A DNA stretch of 31,267 nt, from contig ADNK01001096.1 of NCBI GenBank assembly GCA_000320545.1, positions 2,501 through 33,767 on the forward strand, given 5' to 3'. The position numbers and the translations under genes were made by a program. How positions within the stretch are numbered: position 1 is the first letter of the stretch; every line of letters starts with the position of its first letter. The notes beneath the pieces were generated by a model that searched no databases, was not told the origin of the DNA, and saw nothing but the letters and a program-made list of their open reading frames with translations. Source of the stretch: Bigelowiella natans CCMP2755. Its lineage: Eukaryota > Cercozoa > Chlorarachniophyceae. This document shows positions 11,478 through 19,826 of the stretch, piece after piece.

Positions 11478-11671
11478 TTGGTGGCTCAGATATCTGGGGC
11501 GTGTGTAGTGATCTCCTCTATTATCCTCATCAGCCTGGAGAAGTAAGTCATCAGTATGGTGGGCACGATGTGAATCGAGTTGTTGTGGCTCGAATAAACG
11601 CCCAACACTATATCGCCATTGCTCGTAATATCTATCCTATTCTTCAGAATGCTGGATCTAAGTGGAAGCCT

Positions 11672-11703
<32 letters not shown>

Positions 11704-11984
11704 GCAAGGAACAGGATAAGAATTTCTTGTCCTCGTCATTGCTATCGACTGTATCATCTTCAGCGGACCCTGTGGCAGATCTTGCTCGCTCTCGGCATAG
11801 TAGCGGCGACAGCATGGATGTGCAGCAAAGGGATGGAGGCAGAAAGTCAAGCAGCGGCAGCACTTCGCCGAAAAGAGGGAGAAATAAGTTCCAGGATCGA
11901 TGTCAATATCGATCTTTCTCCTTCGTAAGCAGCAGCGTAAGTGAGAGTAGTGTGTCTGAACCTTCAGTTGCTGAACACAGCTAA
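8768..11984 (+). CDS. EamA/DMT-superfamily transporter with polyglutamine C-terminal tail, 14 exons
   Basis: Exons: 8768-8884, 8953-9072, 9149-9197, 9279-9339, 9440-9505, 9703-9833, 9991-10035, 10118-10149, 10288-10352, 10544-10615, 10783-10885, 11283-11342, 11490-11542, 11648-11984. This gives 436 residues, in phase throughout. It shows two EamA-like halves. Half 1 starts GIIAILVGGLIFSASSALV and contains LPPANAVTIYSATGGFTLV, FLGELLTW and VLGATLIAQPTFL. Half 2 includes YLFAIGGALFM, YERTDVVVAQAYNLVF and ISGACVVISSIILISLE. About ten membrane helices are expected. The last ~112 residues are a hydrophilic Ser/Gln-rich tail, probably cytosolic. EamA/DMT proteins move nucleotide-sugars, amino acids or other metabolites. 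The substrate here is unknown, and its place beside mysC suggests an MAA or precursor. Weakest junctions: exon 11 acceptor (GGGAG|TGGG) and exon 11 donor (TTC|GTGTGA). The C-terminus could differ by one extra splice after 11927. Confidence 0.82.
11441..11475. repeat. (TA)n microsatellite in transporter intron 12
   Basis: About 17 TA units lie within the intron at 11343-11489. Confidence 0.95.
11672..11702 (+). repeat. Coding (CAG)10 tract, polyglutamine
   Basis: Ten CAG codons lie in exon 14 of the transporter and encode Gln10 right after the last membrane helix. This is a likely site of length variation. Confidence 0.9.
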
Positions 11985-12594
11985 GAACATCGGGCGTCGC
12001 ATTACAACCACGAAGGTAAGGTCGGTAGAGGTACAATCCTCTCCAACTTGAGAATACGATGAATTATGAAAAATGAGTCCCCTAGCGGAGATGAGGTTGA
12101 TTTAGACTAAATCTAGCATGCATTGTGTCGTATGATGAATAAACAGTACCTCCCAAAATGGACAGGGCGTGGGGTTCAATAACCACGCTCATATAACCAT
12201 TCTTGCAATTTCTTCTACATAATTCACAAGGCACATAAGGATAACAGAAATCATTTTGTCCTTCCGCGCGTACGCACCACCCACGTACACGCACGCACGC
12301 TTGAACGTACGGACGTACATAATATGTAGAATTGCATTTGGAATGTATATGTATGTGTGTACGTATTCAATGCACACGCGCGCGCGTGCATACGTGTGCT
12401 GCGAGCTTGCATGATAGCGGTGCCATGCACATCCAGCACAATGTGAGACAGCATTGTTCTCTATCAGTTATGATAGGACATCACGATGCGTAGCGAGCAC
12501 TGTGCTGCAACATAGACAAAGCCTCTATTCGCATTGAGCGTAACAAGCATTTATATTAATTCAATGTCTTATATCATAATCATCACCATTACAT
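11985..12594. other. Intergenic region between convergent transporter and mysD
   Basis: This is the 3' flank of both genes. It contains CG/CA-alternating low-complexity DNA near 12265-12400 (ACGCACGCACGC, CACGCGCGCGCG). No exon was supported. The frames on the minus strand at 12082-12454 have no recognisable content. Confidence 0.6.
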
Positions 12595-12898
12595 TCATTT
12601 CCTGTTCATCATTCCAAGTACCTGCAAAACAAGTAAGGAGAAATGGTAGTAAACACATCACATGAAAATAGTTAGCTGAAGAACACAACCGGGTAGGGAA
12701 AAAAAATAACAGCAACAAAGCGGAATAGGGAGGACAGCAGTTACAGCATAAGATCAAAGGAGCCAGGAAAGAGAAAGACCTGCGTAGAGCCGCTGTTCTT
12801 ATCAGCTTTACGCCTGGCTGCTCGATTCACAAATGTTCGAAACAGCTCGTGATATTGGAGGGCCTGAGTCATAAAATCGAAGTGATGGAAGTATCGCA

Positions 12899-12941
<43 letters not shown>

Positions 12942-14617
12942 ATGCGGCATGACCGGGCAGGTGATTACATTTACCAGCTCCTTATCTGACAAACTAAATT
13001 TGTTTGTGCTGTGTTGTGGTTGTTCACCTTGTCGCCCGTCGCCTTGGACAAATTCACGACAACACCTGGCAGTAGTTGCGCACAGGGTGGAAATAAGAGA
13101 GAGGGAGAGAGGAGGGGGGGGGGGGGAGAAATGTAGATTTTAAATTCTGGTATTCCCCGGTCAAACAACATTTAGCCCATGAATATGTACATCACGAGGG
13201 AGCCAGCGAGCGCACATGATCACAATTTAATGCACACACGATGTTCCTTACTTCTGGGTGAGAACGAGCAATAAAGCCCTGCTTCTAAAAAGTACGGGGT
13301 GTCATCGGGGCTCACCTAGGCACGCACACAAAACGAGTTTCAAGAGGCAACCAACAACGGCGACGATAACAACAGCATCAACAACAGGATGAGGAGGAAA
13401 ATTACCATCATCATCATTATCATCATCATTATCAACCACCACCGTCGCACCACGCCGTACCCGCACGTCGTAGAGAGAGTAGTCCCGACAGTCGAGAGCT
13501 TTGTGTGCCTTAACGACCATGTCGCTCATGATCTTTCTCAGCTTTGGTGATGTTTTAGCAGGCACGGTTGTCACAGTCTTTGCAAAGCCACTGGGAAGAC
13601 CCTTCAAGAAGGAAATGTAGGAGTAGTAGTAGTAGTAGTAGTAGTTGAGGAAGAGCAAGAGAAAGAAAGAGGAAGAACGTACGGAGTTGATTCAATCAGA
13701 TCGGTCTGGTATGAGGGCGGCGGGGTGGAAAGGTGATTTTTCATAGGTGATATACACTTCATACCTGCACCGAAAACCTCGAACGCAAAAACGCCAACCG
13801 CGCGTGCGTACACACACACGCACACACATACAAACACGTGCGCGCGCGAAAGCGGTATCTTCTCCTCCTCCTCCTTCTACCTTCTCGTCCTCTGATAGCT
13901 TGTCGGTGCTGGCACGGATTGGCCTTTCTTTCGGCAGATGGTACTCTATGCTCTCCACGACACGAACGTTACCTTCCTCGTCTGGATTGGAATAAATAAG
14001 TTCCATTCAACAACACACGCGTGTGACAAATGTAACTCGCATGTATGCTCGAGTGAACGCGAGCGTGTGTAATGGCGTGTATGATCGTTTTCTTCTATCT
14101 CCCATTTTCTCTCACTCTCTCTCTCTCTCTCTCCCCCCCCCCTCTTTCTTCCTTTCTCTATCTGTGCTCGCTACCCTCTACGGCAGCGATTCGCAACTCG
14201 CGGCCTAGGGGAATGAATTCCTCCGCAATAATCTGGTCGTCAAACTTGAACGCAGTGGCGACACCGGCGGCTATGTCTTCTGCCTTCGTGACTAAGCTCA
14301 CGCCTTTGTTATGGACAAACTTAGTGAGAGACTTTAATATATCTTCTATATAACATTGTTCCGCTAAATTCAGGACTTTTATCGCTGGCTTATTGCATGG
14401 CTGGCATTGAATTTGTCGCTGTCTACCCATTGAGTTATCTTCGCGGCACGGCTTCAGAATGAAGGGCGGCTGGAGACTTGGCGTTTCATTCTCTCCCTTC
14501 TTCAATACCTCGCCCTTAGGGACAGTCACGCCTGCATTATTCGCGTTTGTATGTCGCACGCGATTGAGTAAATGAGGCGAAGATAAGATTTAAATAAATA
14601 AGCGAATCATGCGTGTG

Positions 14618-14658
<41 letters not shown>

Positions 14659-14674
14659 TATGTGTGTGCTCTTG

Positions 14675-14735
<61 letters not shown>

Positions 14736-15031
14736 TTGTGTGTGTGTGTGCAAGACACCGCATTCTCTCCTTACCTGCTTGGGACATGATTGCACGTGTC
14801 ATGCCTTTGTGAGTAGTGAGAGCCATGGTCTCAGGGGCGTTCCCAACAAACGGGATGCCGAGGAGGTCGAGCAGCGAGCGATAAGTTGTCATACCGGGGT
14901 AGCAGAACATGTGCTAGGATGTTGTTGGTTTCACGACAGAGTACATATTAAAAACGGAAATAAATCAGAACACGACATCCCACAGACACCAGATACTTCG
15001 CAGCACACAACCGGCAATGAAAAACAGCAGC

Positions 15032-15106
<75 letters not shown>

Positions 15107-15507
15107 CGTACACATGAAACGTAAGATCTCTAAAGGCGAGGAAATGCAATTTTGCTTACCGGAACGCATGCATCGATGTTGAAAGAGGCCAGCTTTGCCA
15201 CGCCCTCGGCCTGACTGTAGCGCTTCGCCTTGGCGAGAGCGTCTTCCGAGAGGTCATCCGGAAAGCTCCATCGGGGCTCCTCCGTGTGTACACGTGCGTA
15301 GACGTATTCAAAAGCCTTCTTAGTTGTCGCATCTTTATATGTCCCATTAGCGCACTCAATGGCGTACTTCGTCGAGACGATGTTGTAGTATTCTGAGACG
15401 TCCGACCCGAACAGGTGCAAGACCCTCAGCCTCTTCTTCTGGGAGGAGCCATGCTCATCTCCGCTCTTCTGTTTCATCTCTTCGTTAACGAACGTTGTTT
15501 CGGGCAT
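12595..15507 (-). CDS. mysD: MysD, D-Ala-D-Ala-ligase-like MAA ligase, ten exons
   Basis: Exons, 5' to 3': 15160-15507, 14775-14913, 14427-14531, 14175-14303, 13881-13981, 13461-13601, 13252-13315, 13028-13065, 12780-12863, 12595-12621. This gives 391 residues, in phase at every junction. MysD is an ATP-grasp enzyme that attaches serine, threonine or another amino acid to mycosporine-glycine. Family landmarks appear in order: LRVLHLFGSDVSEYY, RWSFPDDLSEDALAKAK, HMFCYPGMTTYRSLLDLLG, FVGNAPETMALTTHKG, FILKPC-EDNSMGVSLV, EEFIPLGRELR, ALDCRDYSLYDVR, PYFLEAGLYCSFSPRSV and LSKATG. The last motif group is the ATP/metal site. The N-terminal 27 residues are an extra charged extension. Length is slightly above the roughly 340 residues usual in cyanobacteria. 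The final exon (VLGMMNRK) could be replaced by read-through to a stop at 12741. It is divergent from the SnoaL gene. Confidence 0.9.
12901..12935. repeat. (TA)n microsatellite in mysD intron 8
   Basis: About 17 TA units lie between mysD exons at 12780-12863 and 13028-13065. Confidence 0.95.
13620..13644. repeat. (GTA)n repeat in mysD intron 5
   Basis: About eight GTA units lie just upstream, in mysD orientation, of the acceptor of the exon at 13461-13601. On the coding strand they read as TAC repeats. Confidence 0.85.
14619..14750. repeat. Compound (GT)n-(CT)n-(GT)n microsatellite in mysD intron 2
   Basis: About 18 GT units, then a CT-rich tract of about 45 nt, then another GT tract. It lies in the intron between mysD exons 2 and 3, and the long SLSLSL/CVCVCV frames across it are artefacts. 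Confidence 0.95.
15032..15102. repeat. Compound (CA)n-(GA)n microsatellite in mysD intron 1
   Basis: About 18 CA units are followed by about 17 GA units, within the intron between mysD exons 1 and 2. Confidence 0.95.
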
Positions 15508-15898
15508 TGTTTGAGTGTGGAGTGTGTGTGTTTGTGCTCAGCGCCGGGTGAGGTAGCAAAGCACACGGATGGATTGTGTGGCCCTTCGCGCGTGTGGTCG
15601 CAAATGTGCCATCCGGTGTCCAAGAGAACTGGTAGCTGGGTTTTTGATCGTCCGAAGACCTGGATTCGCCGACGTTGGGCGCATATTCACATGTCGCTCC
15701 AAAAAAATCCCCGTTTCACTCTCCACGACCTCATCTCCGGGAAACAACCACGAGAACACGTTCGCTCTTCCAGGAAAACTCGAGAAAACCTCGATCAGCG
15801 TCGTCGCGGGCGACGTGCGTCTAGGAGCTTTGGCTCTGCCTGCTTGTCGCTGGTGTGAAGCGGCCTCCGTTCTGAGCGCGAGTTGTCCACCACACGTG
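15508..15898. promoter_or_regulatory. Divergent promoter region mysD / triple-SnoaL gene
   Basis: This is a 391-bp, GC-rich, repeat-poor interval between the mysD start (-) and the first candidate start of the SnoaL gene (+). Like the mysC/transporter interval, it is free of microsatellites. No specific factor site was recognised. If the SnoaL protein actually starts at 16019, the interval is 511 bp. Confidence 0.5.
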
Positions 15899-16422
15899 AT
15901 GGCGAGGAGGAGAAAACAGAGGTGGTTTTTGAGCTTGTTTGCCCTGGAGGCGACGACCGCCATCCCGAATCTGGCGAAAAGAGCTCCCACGATCCCACGT
16001 GGCCACATCGCACGCGGTATGCCGGGCGCGTTCCTCTTCTGCCTCCTTGCATCGTCCGTCGCCGCCATCTTCGAGCCCAGGACCGAGCAGCAGAGCAACC
16101 CATATGGGCTCTTTCGCGGAGTGGCGGGAAACAGCGGCGCTCAGCAGTTCCAAGCATACTTCCTGAGGCAAGGCTGGCAGTTTGAGTCTGCCACTCCTTT
16201 TACGAATAACAGCTGCCTTAACAAAAGAAAGCTCCAGCCTCCGTCGGAGGGGGCGCCGCAGACCTTCTTGGATAAGTGCCCTGAATGGGTGATGAGGTAG
16301 AGATTCCGTGGCGCGTTGTCGTTGGTGCTTTCGGATCTACATGGCGCAGCGTTTATGATGATGATAATGAGGATGATGATAACAACAATGGCAATGAGAG
16401 TGCCATTATATACTTATATACA

Positions 16423-16454
<32 letters not shown>

Positions 16455-17367
16455 ACATAAATCATTACAGAACGACCGATGAGGTTTGGAACCTGGGACC
16501 TGAAAACAGAAACAAATCCATGGAGAGGTTCGTGCCGACGAAATTGCGGAGCAAGAAGGAGGGTTAGAGTAGGGTGGGGATGAACGAGGCGCAAAGATGT
16601 CGAATTCCGTCTCCACTGACAGTCAATGCTCGATGCGGGTTGCATCTTGAGCTAATATCCGCTTGGCGGTAGCAGGCAAATATCCCATGTTTTCAATCGT
16701 CCAGAGCTACGATCATCTCGTTCGCTGCCATTTGTCATCATCATCATCATCATCAGCAGCAGCATCATCATTGTCACCGTCATCGCCACCATAATTACAT
16801 ACACGCACGTGTTAAGGTACTTCCACCCGAACTTCACATCTCACTACTCCTTCGGTCGCTCATACACTGGAATACCGGCCTTGAAAGAGACGGTTGCGAG
16901 TACAATCAAAGCCTATCCAGGTACTGCTTTCTCTTTAGATCTTGGGCAAAACCAACAGTGGGGACAGGACAGCAAAGAACGAGCATTAGGGGAGAATGCA
17001 TGCTAAACCTTCGACCCTCACCCCTCCCCTGCCGCCTCCTTATCCGTTTTTCCATAAATAGATCTCAAGATATACGTAACAGACTGCTTTTGTGTCGGAA
17101 ACGATATCGATGGCTATAAAACGGTAAGCTGTTATGCTCATACATGGGCATGTTTCTCTCATCTTTCCAAAGCTGGTGTATTTTTGTTATGTGGAATGTC
17201 TCCTCGCTCTCCTGGCTCCTCTCATCCTCGTTCTTGCCCCCCCCCCCCCCCCCCTCTCCCCTCTCGCAGGGGATGCCGGATGTATTGATTGGAACGAACA
17301 CAGGTCCCAGTGCTTATGGCCCTCCAACGGGGAAGGGAGCTCTCTCTCTCTCTCTCTCTCTCCCTCC

Positions 17368-17423
<56 letters not shown>

Positions 17424-19117
17424 ATTCTTCATTCTAATCACGCTCGGAGTAGACAACAACATCGCTTACGTTGCGTTTATCTATCTCCATCCACATTTTG
17501 TCTTCACCCGCCCGCTAAAACCCCTCCTCCTCCTCCTCCTCCTCCTCATCCTCCTCCTTCACCACCACCACCACCACCACCACCACCACCACCACCTCTC
17601 CCAGAGTTTTGCATACGGAGGGATCGCTGTAACTTACGTCAACCGGAACAAAGAGACGAAGGTGTGAGTTTTGATGAGAGAAGAAGTTATCATAGCGTGC
17701 AGTGTGCTGGTGGTGTGGTTTTGAAGAAAGTGCACCGCTGCTTCTACATTCTATCACTATTGCTCCCTACGTGTTGCGATGGAAGTAACAGACATCAACC
17801 GCCCTCACTCTTCGCTGACGGCGATGCTGTTATTAGGAATGGCAATACGTGGCCGAGTGGATCCAGCACGACGAGCTCAGCCTCGTAGCCCAACTCGGCA
17901 TCGATCTGAGCAAAGTAAGATCAGCAAGATGAAAAAGAAAAAGAGGAAGAAATGAAGGAGGGGGAGGAGGAGGAGGAGGAGGAGGAGGAGGGTATGGTAA
18001 CTGTCCGTCGAGATGCCAAAGTAACATATGCTTCATACATTCACATTTTCCAGGTCGAGCTTCCCAACACACACGCGAAACCGAATCATAATTGCGACGT
18101 CAATCGCCCTTCTTGGGGCTGGAAGGCTGGTACGCGGCCTCTTCGTGTGTGCCGTATGAGTCCGTCCTCCATTCTGTGTGCGCGTGTGCCTGCGTGTGTA
18201 TGTGTATGAATTGTATGGATGTGTATATTATGAGGGACAGGAGCAAATAGGAGGAAACGGTGCGATGAAGGAGGGCCATGTCGTCGTATATCGTCGTATT
18301 TAGAGTCCAAACATTTAATCGTCAAATCTTATTGTATTAGATGAGGGAGGGGATGACGACTCTGAGGAGATAAAGAGCAGCAGCAGCAGCATCAGCAGCA
18401 GCAGTATATTAGATCAGGGGCGCGATGTGGATCCAACCTTGCCGTTGGCCAAGGTGGTGGCCGCATAGTTGTAAGGAGAAGAATGAATCGTTGAGGAGAA
18501 GTAGTAGTAGTAATCGTATCTGGTTTTGTTTTACTTCGTCTTCAAGGCGAAACGAATGATACTTCGTGCCTCCCCTCCTCTTCATTCATCTCGCTGCTAA
18601 TGCTATGAATTCGGGGGGGGGGGGGGGTTAGGGGGGGGGGCAGCAGCTCTTCTTACCTTTACCCACACGTGTGACTTCTTGTGTATCGTACATATCTGTT
18701 CTGGGGTGTTGATCGATCGATCAGGGCTTGGTGAAGGGAATGGACAGCCTCATCAGCAACCACGTCAATTGCTGGGGTATTATCAATTACTAGTAGCTTA
18801 TTCACACAGAAATATGAAATATAGAAAATGTAAAAATCATACAGATCTACGTGTGTGACATGTCATCATCGACGATGCTATCATGTGTATGGGTGGTGTG
18901 AGCGTGAGCGTAGATTTGAAAGCAACCCGTTCCCCCCCCCCCCCCACCCCCATTATAGACTTCGACGCGTGGTCGGCAGCGATGAAGCCCTTCTGGGACC
19001 CTGACTTGATATACGACACGAATTGGACGCCTTATCCGAACGTGCTTGGAAACTCCTCCGGTGGCGAAAGATCATCACGAAATGATGCTTTGCATTTAAC
19101 AAGAAGAATTTAAAAAA

Positions 19118-19156
<39 letters not shown>

Positions 19157-19791
19157 CGCTCCATGTAGTCACGCCTGGGGGCTGGCCAGAGGCCTTAACG
19201 CCGTGTTGGATGACGTGTATCGACGTTGCTTTCTTTATCAATGGGGAAGGGCGAAGCCAGCATTGGGAGGGGTTTTTGGTTGGTGATAGCTCTTTTCGTC
19301 GCAACAAGCAGATATGTGGGATTGGAGGATCATATTCAATGATTGTGTGCAATGTTTCTTCTTCTTCTTCTTCTTCTTCTTCTTCTTCTTCCGGCTATGT
19401 TGCTGGTATGGAACAATACTGCAGGTCTACGCCCTTGGTTCGATCGGGAACACATTCCTTTCAACTTGGTTGTTGCGATGCCCCCTCCCTCCATTGTCTT
19501 TTTTGAAAGAAACCGCGACGATTATGCGATCTGAATGTGTTTTGTCTCCTCGAGCTAAAGGGGTCGATTTTGATAACAGTCTTTGTCGTCGCCTTTCTGT
19601 TTCATCTTCGTGCGAATACGCTACTGCTTTAGGCCTTCCGAAACTGCACCTTTAGCCAGATGATCTTTGCAGGTCAATAAGTACCGAACAGCTTCATGAT
19701 GATTCTCTCCCTCCCCCATCCCCCTCTGCGTCTCTTCCCTTCATGGTGAACAGCATCTGTGGAGATAGTGTGTGCAAGTCGTATTATTCAT

Positions 19792-19826
<35 letters not shown>

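Noticed and set aside
13302-13460. Continuation of the mysD exon at 13461-13601 into a poly-Asp/Val extension
   Set aside because: The stretch is a GAT-type repeat within a 145-nt intron. Splicing it out restores VSPDDTPYFLEAGLYCS, which the family requires.
14609-15170. Frames made of SLSLSL, CVCVCV and THTHTH repeats
   Set aside because: They are translations of CA/GT/GA/CT microsatellites within mysD introns.
12595-15507. A true D-Ala-D-Ala ligase for plastid peptidoglycan
   Set aside because: Landmarks such as MFCYPGMTTYRSLLDLLG and YFLEAGLYCSFSPRSV are MysD-type, and mysC lies close by. Distant kinship to Ddl is expected for MysD.
15538-16171. Long minus-strand frames opposite the start of the SnoaL gene
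   Set aside because: They are shadow frames in GC-rich DNA with Arg/Pro/Ala-rich content. They overlap both the mysD promoter and the supported SnoaL exon 1.
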